This document shows, piece after piece, positions 46,145 through 58,217 of a stretch of DNA of 64,000 nucleotides. Origin of the DNA: Acridotheres tristis (Eukaryota; Chordata; Aves; Passeriformes; Sturnidae); assembly GCA_037013685.1 (NCBI GenBank), contig CM072884.1, forward strand, positions 110,834,048 through 110,898,047, given 5' to 3'. Below the pieces are notes generated by a model. It was not told where the DNA came from and ran no database searches. It saw only the letters and a program-made list of their open reading frames with translations. The number at the start of each line of letters is the position of its first letter. Within the stretch, counting starts at the first letter, position 1. The position numbers and the translations under genes are program-made.

Positions 46145-46263
46145 CAACCAAGCCTGAACACGAAAACATTTGTCTCCTTCATGTTTTTAATCCTGACTCT
46201 GAATGAAGACAGAAAAAACATGAAGATGAGCCACTAATTAAATGGTGTATATATCACCTTTAC

Positions 46264-46612
46264 ACAACACTGCTGTGAGGAAAGGCTGAGAGCACTGGGA
46301 TTGTTCAGCCTGGACAAGAGGAGCTTCAGGGTGGCCTCATTGTGGACTTCCAGATGGAGAGAGACTATTTACGAGGGCCTGGGGTGACATGAAAAGGGGA
46401 AATGGCTTCAAACTGACAGAGTAGGGTTAGGTTAGATATCAGGGTGTTGAGGCTTCAGCTCAGATTGCCCAGAGAAGCTGGGGCTGCCCAGTCACTGGAA
46501 GTGTCCAAAGCCTGTTTGGAACTCTGAGCAACCTGGGATGGTGGAAGTTGCAGGGCTGGAACTCAGTGATCATTTGGATCCCTTCCAACCTAAACCATTC
46601 TATGATCCTGTG
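46264..46612 (+). mobile_element. CR1 LINE, downstream half, 3' end
   Basis: Resumes with 'actgctgtgaggaaaggctgag', then 'tgttcagcctggacaagagg', 'gatggagagagactatttac', 'gttaggttagatatcaggg', 'ctgagcaacctgggatggtgg', 'cccttccaacctaaaccattc' and ends CTATGATCCTGTGG. Together with 45570-45653 it makes a CR1 of about 430 bp, older than the LTR that interrupts it. Confidence 0.94.
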
Positions 46613-49600
46613 GTTACTGCTGCACCCACAGAAAGATCTTTCACATTGCCAAAGTTGTTTGTCTGAGACTTCGGCAAACATCTTGGAAAAATACAGTCTC
46701 TTTTCTTGTGAGCATCCCCCAGTCAAAGCGCAGGCACGTATTTATCAGAAACCTATCATGCACCAGATGGCAGAATAAAGTGGTTGTTTAAACACACTGT
46801 GACTTAGGGTAACCTGGCATAGCACGTTCTCAAAATACGCCGCATGTGTTTCTTCACAGATCTCAACTTAAGGATAGCAATGAATAACTTCTTCAAAATC
46901 CTGGTACAACAACATGCCTTTTGTTTCCTGCATGTTATCTAAGAGCTGCTGTAGCAAATGCAAGGAAGGAATTAGATCTGGAAATCAGCTTTGCTGAAGA
47001 CAGTGCTGAAAGTTTTCTTTTAAAATGTAGGCCTGCTCCTGTGCTGTGGGTGAAATCCTGAGGGATTTGCCTTCTAGAGTCTGCCCAAAGCACTCAGCTG
47101 CCACCACGTTGTTTGGCTGCTCTCCCCCATGGGCAAAATCTGTGCCTTTCACAGGGTTCTGGTCCAGGACAGAGCTCTGCCTATGCATGGAGGTTTTGGT
47201 CAGGTGTGGTGAGAACACACAGGATAAGAACTGGGAGCTGTAGTGGGTTCTCATTCTCCTGTTCTGGGATTCTGTGAGGATGTTATGTCAGTCCATGTGG
47301 CTAAGCTATTCTTTGCCCAAAATTTAGCCATGAAGAACAGTCCTCACTCCCTACATTAGGGATCTGTGTTAGAACTGCTTCCATTCATGCATTATGGAAT
47401 AAGCTCAACAATGATTATGGTAAATCTCCTCAACAAACAAAGCAAGATCTTTTAGGGGAAGCAGCAACTTTCTCTCTGTTTGCTCTATATCATTGCCTTG
47501 TATTGATGTGTCAGTATTCTGGGACTCAGAGACCTGGATGAACTCTCCAAAACTTTAATCATTGATAATCTGCACGAACTTCCTTGGGGTGAGCTTCTCT
47601 GAGATTTTGACTAAACCCACACTTCATAAGAAAACAAAACATTCTTACTGAATTTTGACTCCTATCTTTCTGTAGTTTCCTAATTACCCTTCTCAGTTCC
47701 TAAATCTTCAAGTAGAGAGAAAAATAGAAAACATATCACAAGGAGATTTGCTACAGGTTTGATTGTTTTCTCCTCTCTCTGTTACATAACTGTTTTTCCC
47801 TTCACTTGGAAGAAGTGTTATTACTCACATGTGATGCATAATCCTCTCCCACATCTCCCATCTCTGCTTTCCCTCCTGAGCATGATCTACTAAATTTTCT
47901 GACAATATTTTTTAAATTACTTTCCATGTCTGCTGATGCTGTGAGGGGAATACAGGCAGCAGAGAGCAAGGGGGTCTCTGCTGTCGCTCGCCTGCTGTCC
48001 GAGGAATTATGAAATACATTTTGCTTGCAGAATCTCCACCTCAAATAGAGGACAAAGAGGCTTTCAGACCTCAGCTGGTCTTCCTTATAACAAATGCTGT
48101 TTGCCAGATTTATTGGTTTGGTGCCAGTGAGAGGATCTGCAGTCGTGGCTCTCAGAATCCAGCGGGTGACAGTCAGAACAAACTGAGTGGGCTGGATCTG
48201 AACGTGACTGCAAGACAATAAACACAGAGCTCTCAGTGCAGCTCCTTGCACACAGTCTCTCTCGAGAGAAAAAACAACAACTTTTAAATCTGTCAACAAT
48301 GGTTTTATCAGGAGACAAGATTTCTTGTGAGAAGTACCCCGTTCTGTTAAGCATATGGTCAACAACTTGCTGTGTCAAACGAGCAGTAGCAAGTGTCTGG
48401 GAAATGCAAAACACCACAGGATCAATGAAAGAACAAGAAATGTTCAACAACCAAAAATGTATTGAAATGTTCTCTCCTGTCAGTGCAGGGCCCAGCACAA
48501 AATCTCAATGTTCTTGGTTCCATTTACTCTTTTAACCTACTCGATCATGTTTCTATCATTAAAACAACTTAATCTTTGCCTTATTTATATTGCTTTGTAG
48601 AATTCTGCTTTATTTGTTTTTTGGTTTTGTTTTTTTTTTGTTTTATTTTTTTTAATCTGTGTGTCACCACTGCTCTTTCCCTGTAAGCTAAGCATATGTC
48701 TTGTAAAATGGTTTGCCATTATCTGAAGGTTTCCCTTTGCTCCACAGCTCTGAGAATTAAAGATATTTCCTTCAGGTGTTTGCTAGAAATATACAATAAT
48801 TTGGAACCAAATGACAAAGAATGGTATCTTAATACTCTCTCAATCTTCGTACTCTGTGGCCTCTTTACATTAATTTTTTTTTTCTTCTGTGATTGCAGGA
48901 TCATGAGGTGGAAAAAGAGGGGCAAAATACAGTGTTTTTGTATATAGATTTTAGTGATGAAAACTGGGCTCTGCAGACTTTTCTCAGGCTTGTCCTTCCT
49001 AGAACAGCATTTTAGGGGCTGAGGCGCCTCTGGCAAGAGAAATCCTATAAGACATTGGAAGGGTAACCTTAGAGACACGTGGGATCTGATGTCTCTAAAA
49101 CTAGAAATCACAGAGAGGATAATAATTCGTCAAGTGCTATTCAGTAGTTAATTTTCACTTCAATTTTACCAGAAAGGAAAGAAACAAAATCATACGATCA
49201 AGATCAATAGTAGGATGAGATTAACTGAGTTTTTTTCTTTACCATCCTAATTAATAAACAAATGTAACACATGGAATTGTTGATAAATGATGTTCATGAG
49301 ACTAATTGTCCATTCCTGTCATTTTAGGGTACTAAATGGGGTTGCTGAAATAGAAGAATAAAACTACACTTTAAAATAAAACAATGTTTATTAAAGTAAT
49401 TGAAAAGAAATAATTGAATAATTTAAACCAAGAAAGTCTAAAATATACAGATAAATAACACTTAATGAGGTAGAAAGGTGAGTGAAAGTATATATCTTAT
49501 TGAAATATATTTGTCATAAGTTTTAACAATATTTCCTTTTTTATCTGAAAGGAAAACTTTTTTTTTCTCAATATTCATGCAGTGCTGCACTTTCTGGTCT

Positions 49601-51599
49601 ATGACCAGGTCTCTTGGGTACTGCAGTAATTAGTAATGAATTAGTAAAAGAAATAACGAGTAAAGTGGAAGCCAATGACTTCAGTAAGAAACACGATTTC
49701 ATTGTGGCATTATTTAGCCTATTACTAAGAACACAGAAAACTTCAAAGGAAATTTTTATCCCGCAGTTGCAAGACAAGAGAAAGTCGTTATCTCTATAAT
49801 GTAGTAATCAGACTTAAAGGGATAATTCAAAAATATGTGTTTATTTAGTGAAGAAAAATAGTCTCAAACAATATTGTTTTCTACTTAATATCAAAGATCC
49901 TTAAAAAAAAGAATAAAGAAGAAAATAAATAGACTGGATAGTACAATACAGTCAAATTAAGATAGTTAAATCTCTTAAGAAATATTCTTACTAAATCGAA
50001 GTATAGGATTTAGAAAGAATTTTCAAGGTCGTTTGCCAGTGAGTGCTCAAGGTCATACAGCATCTTTGTGCACCTTCCAGAAAAGGTAGAATAATTTTCA
50101 GGAGGGCTGAGTTACAATAACTCTGTTTTGTATGAGTGTCAAAGTGGCTACAGGAGCTCAAATTTATTATAGGATTAGTGTTAAAAAGAATGGAAGGTAA
50201 AAAAATGAGTACAGTTAAGTACCATATAAGGAGAAAGATGAAATTAATTAATATGAATATGGATTAAATGTTTTCAGGAAGTGCAGTGCAGTGTTGTGCT
50301 GGTGTTCTAGAGATTTGAGATGCTCTCCCAAATGCAAAGCCCACATGACAGAAAAGAATAAATGCTGACCAGTTTAAGGTGCACAAAAGAAAAAAAAAGA
50401 AAAATAAACACCAAACTCCAAGCTTTTGGTATTTATTTAGGACAATTACTATTGGTTTTAATTATTGAGCAAGAATGGAAATACAGCAGGATTCAAAGGA
50501 ATGTGATATTTGCACACTGAATGGCTTCCATAAATAGAAATGCAGAACACATTTAAAATGAATGTAAAAACGGGTTCTGCTTTTTTTATTCAACACAGCA
50601 CGAAGGTTTAGAGCAATACGTGAAATTATGAGGAAATTCTCCTTCCTTTGCCCCTCAAACACACAGATGAGAGCGGTTATAAAAGGCAGTGAGGTAGATT
50701 TTTTTCTTTTGCTTGTGTTAGTTGATATGCAAACACACATCAGAAGATGGGTTGGGAATGAGCTAAGCTGATCTTGTAGGAAAAGAAGGACAAAGCCTTG
50801 TTTAAATTAGTTATTAATTGCATTCTGGTTAATGTCACAGTAGTGTGACAGTACTATGACTAAGGAGTATGGCTTTGGCAGGGCTAAAACCTTCACTTTC
50901 CTGACAATTCTTTGACCTTTAGAATGAAAGGCAGCCCTAAGACAATAAACTCAAAAACATGACTTAATACAGAATACTCATGGGTGAATACAATTAATAT
51001 TATTGTCAGGCAAACATACTGCAAGAATGATGACTTCTTTGCACTTTAGCTATAATAAGACCAGTGGAAAATGTAACTTAGTAAATTAGGTTATGATAAA
51101 ATTCAGCTTAAAAAACAAAATGCAGACCATGTCTTCTTATGGCTGCCACACGCTCCATGTGTATTGCTTGTGTAAAACTGACAATTAAATTAGTTACTAG
51201 GGAAAACTTGTCTCAGATATCAAATGTAAATTCCATCATCTGGCCCAATTATTGTTTTCCAGAGAAATGGAGTTCACTTTGGAGTAGCCTCTTTTGTCTT
51301 TTGCTCATAGTCTTCTCAATTAATACATGGACTGAGAATTCTGCACAGAAATCTGTGAGAGCATGCTAAGGGTATTGATTTTGGATATTCCTGAGTTTTT
51401 AGAACTAGGATTTGGATTCCAGTCAGGCCACTGTTCTAGAAAAGTAGTTTTTTTCACTCCTCAAGGACAAATTTTTGCATCCTTTGAAGTGCAGAAATTC
51501 CCAGCGGAGTTTTTAGTAATAAATATTGATTCATCTTCTCTCTGTCCTTTGGACTAAATTGCAACAGCCCCTCTCTTAGATGTCCTTGCATTTTGTCAT
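46613..51599. other. 5 kb of unique DNA, the longest repeat-free interval
   Basis: No mobile element is recognised apart from low-complexity T-rich DNA (48610-48660). The 47802-48540 part has few stop codons and is listed separately. From 49100 to 51100 the sequence is very AT-rich. Confidence 0.45.
47802..48540. other. Low-stop-codon block, longest non-repeat open frame
   Basis: The minus strand has a 187-codon frame (47802-48365) overlapped by a 137-codon frame (48085-48498), and the plus strand has a 99-codon frame (48236-48535). None matches a protein I know, and several frames being open at once argues against coding. The block is CpG-richer than its surroundings and free of repeats, so conserved non-coding function or a non-coding transcript is possible. 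Confidence 0.25.
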
Positions 51600-52490
51600 G
51601 TGATTGTTAGTTTATGTTGCTACCTTTGACAGGAAAGCACCAAATCCACAAATCTCTTTTCCATCAGTTCATCTTTGATCACAAGGGAACAACTTCCTTG
51701 AAGATTTCCTCCTTGAAGAATCTTCAGCCTTCCTGGATTGCTTTGCCCTTCAGCACATCCTCTCCTATCAACCAGGCTCCTAAAAAATCTGCTCTGCCAT
51801 CTGGAAGGTCAAGGTAGATGTTGTGCTGATCCCCCTCCTTCTCCAAGAATTGAAAACACTCTATAATTTGATTATCTCTGTGCCCCAAATAGCCTCCAAC
51901 CATCACATCCCCCACCAGTCCATCTCTGGTCACAAACAGGTCCAGTGGGACACCTCCCCTGGCTGGTTCCCTCACCAGCTGTGTCAGGAATGACCTCCCA
52001 CACTCCCCAGGAACCTCCTGGCCTGTTTCCTCTCTGCTGTCTTGTATTTCCAGCAGATACCTGGTAAGCTGAAGTTTGTAGAGAACGAGGGCTAAAAATG
52101 GTGACATTTTCCCAGCTGTCCACAGAATGTTTTATTGATTGATTTACTCACCCTGGCTGGGTGATCTGTGACAGAATCCCACCACATCTGGTTTGATCTT
52201 TCCCAACTCTTACCTATAAACACTTGATCCTGTCCTTGCCATCATTTAGCCCATGGCAGTCAAAACTCTGCCTAACACACCCCACCACCTCTCCTTCCTT
52301 GCACTTCCCTTCTGAAGACTTACAGCCACCCATTGCAGCACTCCAGGTGTGGAATTCAACCCCCCACGTTTCCAGGAATGCAGCTATATCCTGGTTTTCC
52401 AGCTGTGCAGTGGCTTCCTGCTCCTCCTGTTTGTTGCCCATGCTGTGGGTGCTGGTGTAGATGAATTTCAGCTGGGCTATTGATGCTGCC
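51600..52490 (-). pseudogene. CR1 ORF2 remnant (endonuclease to start of RT)
   Basis: Minus-strand frames read, in order, 'SMGNKQEEQEA', 'LETWG', 'WSAAMGGCK', 'SFDCHGLNDGKDRI' (52214-52480), then after stops 'LALVL', 'FLTQLVREPARGG', 'LVGDVMVGGYLGH' and 'FQFLEKEGD' (51750-52090), and 'RFFKEEI' near 51700. These are landmark strings of CR1 endonuclease and of the linker into reverse transcriptase. The endonuclease ETWW motif is damaged. RT catalytic motifs are absent because the copy ends first. Confidence 0.85.
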
Positions 52491-52699
52491 ACTCTTTTTT
52501 GATGGCATTCCCACACATGAATAACCCTTATGTCTTTTCTGCCACATGGATTTCCCTCCCCTGACTCCACTAACATGGCAGACAGCAGGACATCACCATC
52601 ACCATCCCTCCAACATCAACGTGCCACCCCAGGCTTAGCTCTACTGAGCCTGGTTTTTCTCCTTCTTCCTTCAAATCTAGTTTAAAGCTCATTCAGTGA

Positions 52700-53170
52700 A
52701 CCCTGTTAACTCCTGCACAATAGATTCTTTCCTCCTTTTAGGACAGGTGTACCCTGTCTATCCCATAGACCAACCCACAATTAAAATTCTGACAGTGACA
52801 CCAGGCTTGGAGCCAGGTATGAATCTCTGGACTCTTCCTGTTTCCTCCTTCATCATTCCCTGCAGCTGGAAGGACAGAGGAGAACACTGCTTGTGCTCCT
52901 GATCCTTTAATCAGTTGTCCCAAGGACCTGAAGTCTCTCTTGAGGTTTCTTGTTGCAACTTGATCACTACCTATTTAAAAAAATCACCATGGATAATAAT
53001 CTGAGGGCTGCAGCAGGGTAGGAAGCTTTATCCCTGGTCCCAGGGAGGCAGCAGGCTTCCCTTAAAAACTGGGGAAGTCTGCATATTGCATATTCTTGCA
53101 TATTCTGTTCTCAGGACAGAGTCTCCTATGACAATGACCCTTCTCTTTCTTTATGGAAGTGGTTTTGATG
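52700..53170 (-). pseudogene. CR1 ORF1 remnant (SGNH esterase domain)
   Basis: On the minus strand a GDS block (IGDSVLR, codons for GDS at 53118-53126) is followed by a damaged stretch, then 'VGSDQ-like' and 'RDFRSLGQLIKGSGAQ' type sequence, VFSSVLP near 52850, a TWLQAWCH stretch, and a terminal DRVHLS near 52740. These are the ordered blocks of the avian/turtle CR1 ORF1 esterase, in which GDS holds the nucleophile serine and the closing D-x-x-H-L holds the catalytic Asp and His. Frame breaks and deletions make it non-functional. Family roles are known; the match is by eye. Confidence 0.75.
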
Positions 53171-53300
53171 CAGGACATTGACCAACTTCACCTTGGAGAC
53201 TCCTCCAACTTAGATGAACCATTGTCCTCATCATTGTCTGGTTTCCCTTGCACTGGAATCACTTTGCATTGGTTAACACTCTTGGCATTTTCCTGGATAG

Positions 53301-54740
53301 CTTTGAAAATACCAGCAACAGTATTCTTATTTATACCTCCAAAACCAACTCATTCTCAGATTTTACTCCTCATTTTTACAAAAATCTCTCTATGTAGTAG
53401 TAAATTGTTCCTGCTAAGATTTGTATTCATCACTTCCTCTGGAAGCTGCTCCTGTTTGGTGCAGTCTGAGGGACCCCTCAATAAAAACATGCAAGTCTCT
53501 ACAGTGAAAGGCACACAAGGAGTGATATAACTGCTCTCATAACTGCAGAATGACAGGTCTGGAGTAGAACTGGGTTTAAAAATGAGACTCTGTCCATAGC
53601 AAGATGCCTTCATGCTCTAAATTTGTATCCTGTGCCATATCACACAAGAAATTGGTAAGATAATATATGGAGATTGCAAGACTTCCAGCAAAATTACATC
53701 ATGGAGCTCTGCACAAAGGTAGAGTTCCTATAGAAGAAGAATTTGGGAGTGTTGGCTGGTCTCTTAAAAACAAAAACCATTTGTGCTTCCATGGCTGTGC
53801 GAACAAAAAAATCACTGCAGTGTTTACCAAACTAATCTGAAAATCTGGGAACTTGTGTGGTAATAGCACTTCCTTGCACGTGTTTTGAGTCACAGGAAGA
53901 GTGGCAGACTGGATGGTTGGTTCATAAACAGAAAAACTTTCTCCTAGATAAAGTGGAACGACTGTGTTAACAATCCTTAGTGGTTTGGAGGCCTGCCTGT
54001 AGCCAGTCACATCATTTGTGGCTTCCTGGGTGTATTTGAAAGTGCTCCTCATGAAAGGTCTCATTCATTTTGGAGCACAGAAGCTTGAATCAAAGCGTTC
54101 TTTATACAACTCTTGAAAAGATGCTGTTGAAGTTGTGCTTTAAGAATAATTATGGTTGAATCTTTGGTGCATTATATCAGAGCATAAATGGAACAACACA
54201 ACCACCTAAACAGCCAAAGTTTAAATTTGGGCACAGAAAGAAAAGTAGAAGAGTGAAAGACTGTTTTTTCTGTCATCCAGGATATTTTGAAGAGACTAGT
54301 GATCAACAACAATTGTGTATTTTTCGCCTAGAAAAGAAATTTGCAGACATGTAGGGGCTCTATCTGAGGTTGCAAAGACCCAAAATAATAAAACAGCCAT
54401 ATTAACGTTCATGGAAACAGGACAATGGCACATGAAATGCAGTTTGTTACAGGTTATTTGCTTACAAGGTCATTTTCTATTAAGTGAAGAAAGGCAAAAT
54501 TTCATATTCAACCAAAGCTTTTGTCTCAGTGACATCATAGGAGCCTGTTTCATGGCAATTTCCCAGCTCTTGATATGTGTTTTTCCAATGACTTCATGCC
54601 CATTCTGCATTCTGGGCACTGGGTGGGCTGAAACTCCTGCACAGAGACATGACAAGGACAGGGCCTGATGGAACAATGCAGACAGACTGGAAGCCAGGCA
54701 AAGCTGCCTCCAGGTAAGATTCCATCCCAGACTTGCAATA
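53301..54740. other. Non-genic DNA
   Basis: The first 300 bp may hold more of CR1 ORF1's poorly conserved N-terminal part on the minus strand; this is uncertain. The 121-codon minus frame at 53699-54064 matches nothing I know. The rest is unique. Confidence 0.4.
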
Positions 54741-54975
54741 AAATCATAGAATCCCAGAATGATTTGGGTTGGAAGGAAACTTAAAACTCATCTTATTCCA
54801 CCCCCTGCCATGGCAGGGACACCTCCCACTGTCCCAGGCTGCTCCAGCCCCAATGTCCAACCTGGCCTTGGGCACTGCCAGGGATCCAGGGGCAGCCACA
54901 GCTGCTCTGGGCACTCTGTTCCAGGGCTGCCCACCCTCCCAGGGAAGAATTATTTCTGTAAATACCAACTTCCCC
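54741..54975 (-). mobile_element. CR1 LINE, 3' end, minus strand
   Basis: AAATCATAGAATCCCAGAATG opens the inverted terminus. 'ccccctgccatggcagggac', 'ccaggctgctccagccccaatg', 'ggcagccacagctgctctgg' and 'gaagaattatttctgtaaat' follow. GC-rich and little decayed, like 31163-31328. Confidence 0.95.
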
Positions 54976-55483
54976 CAGGTCATCTGTGATTGAAAGAAGC
55001 CTGGTGAGCTGGGTGTGCCCACAGCAGCCTGTGAATAATCAGTGGCTCAACAAACTGGGGAACCTGAATTTACCAGTGCAGAGTCTTTGAAGCTGCAAAA
55101 GAACCAGGCCCTGACCAAATGCCCTCAGTAGCAGAAGAGGGAAGTCCTTCAGCACCTCTGTGCTCTCTCAGCAGCATTTTCACTTTGCCTGGGCAATGGT
55201 TTGAACAACTGCTCCTTTGTCACACATTGAGTGACTCCCAGGAAACTGGGAGCTGGTCTCACTGACGTCTGGTTGCTGACATATTAACGAGGACTTTGGC
55301 CTCCATTTCTCACTTCACTACCTGAAATCATTATATATCAAATGGCTCCAGCACAAGGACCAACCAAACTTTAAAAGTTCCTGCAAAATCAGGAATTGTA
55401 AGAGCTGATTGCAATTCACAGGGTGTTTCTACTGTATTGCATGATAAAATATACTCTTCTTCTCTTTATCTTTTTTTTCCTCC

Positions 55484-55509
55484 TTTTTTTTTTTTTTTTT
55501 TTTTTTTTT
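55484..55509. repeat. T26 homopolymer
   Basis: Twenty-six consecutive T follow a TTTTTTTTCCTCC lead, giving a 40-bp pyrimidine tract (about 55470-55509). No processed-pseudogene body is recognisable on either side. Confidence 0.97.
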
Positions 55510-55793
55510 GTGCAAATGTTGGTAGAAAAAGAGCCTGCAATTTGATTCCTTCAAGTGTTTGTGTTGGGAGAGCTCTTGTCGCATATGTTCAGAGAGAGTG
55601 AACATAAAAGGGGCCCGAGGATAGACAAAAAATCTGTTTGACTATCTGACAAATAGTTACAGAAACATTTTGCATATTTACCCATCTTCTGAGAGAAACA
55701 TATTGCTGTGCAACAAAAATGTGTTTACTGTAAAACGACATAGACAGCAGCACTTAGAAGACACTTGAAAGAGTTGGATTTTGTAAGCAGCTC

Positions 55794-55801
55794 ATTTGCA
55801 T
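55794..55801 (+). promoter_or_regulatory. POU/octamer motif (candidate)
   Basis: A perfect ATTTGCAT octamer lies in the repeat-free, balanced block 55520-55870, 125 bp from a similar TTTGCATA at 55669. Octamers bind POU factors; function here is inference only. Confidence 0.25.
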
Positions 55802-58217
55802 AGAGACACAGGAACATTTGAAGCCTCAGAGACAGCATCAAGGAATAAAAGACATCCACTGGGACCAGTCTGCATTAACCTTAGGTTTGTAGGGTTTTCT
55901 TTTCCTCTCAGGACTGAATATTTCTTTAACTATTAAATCAATTCATGAAATCATACCATGTCCTTAAAAGTACAGTGAGTTACTGCCTTACCACCAGATT
56001 AGTCTAAATTCCTCTTGGACTGGTGCTAAATTTATATAACTTTGTTATATCGCTGGCAATTTATATTTCTATAATTTCATGCAAAATAGATTCATTCTCA
56101 CTTATGGGGTAGTGCTCCTTCTCAGTTACAGCCTGAGACCTGCTGATTTTTACTGAGTTATCCCAATAGATGGTTGGCATTCATACTCATTTTTTTTTCT
56201 CTCTCCTCAGCCAGGCTGTGAGCCTGAGTGAAGGCATCAAGCTGAAGCCAAATTAATGTAGCATATTCAAATTTCAACCTTGTTACTGAAGAGAATGCCA
56301 AGAGTTTAAAAAAATGTCAGGCCCTTGAGATGGAAGAATAAAATGCTGGAAAAGAAAACTTTCAAACTGAGCAAGATGATAACTTTTACCTCTGGGAGTT
56401 CTATGTAAAAACCTCTAAGTAGATAAATGAAAGACATCTTCAAGCACTAATGACAATAGAATGGTAAATGTAGCTATTATGATGCACATAAAAACCCTGA
56501 AAATAATTTCATTGTGCAATTAAAAGTGGCTAAAATCCTTCTTCCCAATCCAATATTTTAAACAGCTACATGAGAAAAGAGGCTTTGGAAACCTAACCAA
56601 TATTGCAAGTTTCAGTTACTTTTAGCTAGTGGGAGATTAAATAGATTTTGCTCAAGTATTTATTAGCAGAAAAGAGACATTTTTCACCTCTGTATAGTTC
56701 TGTCTGACCATACCTGAGTTAGGAGCTGAAAGCTGTTGCCTTTTCTATGTAGCTGTGTAATAGTTTCTCTAATTTCCTCTCTGTTTTTGTAGTAAAAATA
56801 ACTTTTTCTGTTGGTTGCAGTGCAAGAGGTTAAGGATTCCTGTTGATTTGATTGTACAGCTCTTGGACTTGCAAATTTGAACTTAAAGGTAAAAATAGAA
56901 ATCTCTCTTAAATATTGCTCTCCCAGGAAGCATCTCACAATGTTTCAGTGGTACTTGCAGAGCCTAGTGCTATCCTTGATTTATGTCTTAAAAAGTGACA
57001 CTGGAGCTGTCTGAGGCTAAAAGGAGACTGGGAGCCAACCAGGTCTAGAAGACCAAGAGTAAAATGGTGCATGGTCGTGCTGGATAAGGTGAGAAACAGC
57101 AAATTTATGTAATCACAAGAAATACTCACACTGGTGTGCATGATATGGGCACAATGTTCTGATGACACCCAGAAATGGAATCACTACAAAATTTGAAGCT
57201 TTTCTATGTCTGTGGAGATCCAGCAGAACAAATTAAACTATCATCCTTTAGAAATAACAGAAAATTAATAGTGGCCCCGTTTTGGGATAGGGACAAGCAA
57301 CTGGGTTAGCTTCAATGTTGCTTTAAAGTTGTTTTTTTCCCAGGATACAAGGTAATTTCTGTCTACAGCAGTGCTTTCTTAATCCCTAATAGCCACATAG
57401 TAGGTAAAAAAGACATCCAGTATATCTGATAGCAGCTATGTCCAAGTAACTTCATGGTGGCTGTTTAACTCATAATGTAGGAGCATATATTGATAATAAC
57501 AAAAATGAAACATTGGTAACCTAAAACCAGGCCAAGGAAGGGCAATTAACACCTCTGTTACCAGTAGCACCAGTGTCCCAAGGGGCTTTCTTTTTTTATT
57601 TGCAGGGTACATCTTGTCTGCACCAGCAGTGCTTCATGAAATGGAGTTCTAGCTGAGAGACATTTCATTTAGAGCAAATATTGAAACTTTACAGATGCTT
57701 GCCTGCAGCTGTACAGAACAGACAAACAGCCTCAAGACAAGGCAGCCCCTGAGAGCTTTTCCCTTGCTTTATTTTAGCAAGGTAATATGAACATCTATGC
57801 AGATGGGAAGCCAGAGCTCGGGTGAGACATTAATAGAACCCCCTGGGAACCAGGTCCTGATGCTGCCAGAATCAAAGCCCCTTCAACTCTTCGTGCAGAG
57901 GGGGAAACGTGAAGGTGCACAAGGCTCTGCTGAACCAGGACACGGAACAAGATCTGCCAAAGCCCCATGCTGGCAGTGCCACGAGCTGGAAGGGGGCAAG
58001 AGGGCTGTGCAAATACCTGTGGAAATAATGTGGAGGAGAACAGGAGGGAAAGCCTGCTTCGTCACTAAAAGCCCAAGATGTATTTTACAGGTGAAATTTT
58101 GCTTCTGTAGAGAGAATTTGTGTCTCAGAAGAGGAAATGACCCAGTAATGTGCACTCACAGCCCAGAAAGCAGAGCTGTACCTTGTGCTGCACACACAGC
58201 AGTGTGGGCAGGGAGGG

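Larger units (their letters stand above)
45654..46263 (+). mobile_element. Solo LTR of an endogenous retrovirus, copy 2 of family I, inside CR1
   Basis: 610 bp, the same length as copy 1 at 1373-1982. It splits a CR1 whose two halves join in register on either side. Flanks CAGCA (left) and CAACA (right) differ at one of five positions. This copy keeps a TATA box at 46002-46009 and an intact AATAAA at 46139-46144, in the order expected for the plus strand. No retroviral genes adjoin it. Confidence 0.82.
51600..53300 (-). mobile_element. CR1 LINE, internal fragment with decayed ORF1 and ORF2, minus strand
   Basis: Unlike all other CR1 pieces here, this one lacks the 3' UTR and 3' tip. Read on the minus strand from about 53300 to 51600 it runs through ORF1 (SGNH-type esterase), a short gap, then ORF2 from the start of the endonuclease into the first part of the reverse transcriptase. 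Many stop codons and frameshifts show it is dead. The left limit (about 51600) is where similarity to the reverse transcriptase start fades. On the right, similarity is lost around 53300, although ORF1 N-terminal sequence might extend a little further. Confidence 0.85.
54976..58217. other. 3.2 kb of unique DNA
   Basis: No gene or mobile element is recognised. It contains the T26 run (55484-55509) and a conserved-looking stretch at 55520-55870 with a POU octamer. The 171-codon plus frame at 57797-58312 runs into the CR1 at 58218 and has no recognised homology. Confidence 0.45.

Noticed and set aside
1373..46263. The two family I LTRs as the ends of one provirus
   Set aside because: They are 44 kb apart without any internal retroviral genes. 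One has its own target duplication and the other sits inside a CR1.
46420..46440. Telomere-like GGGTTAGGTTAG
   Set aside because: It is part of the normal CR1 text; there is no tandem TTAGGG array.
55484..55509. T26 as the poly(A) tail of a processed pseudogene on the minus strand
   Set aside because: No coding or transcript-like body is recognisable to its right, and no target duplication was found.
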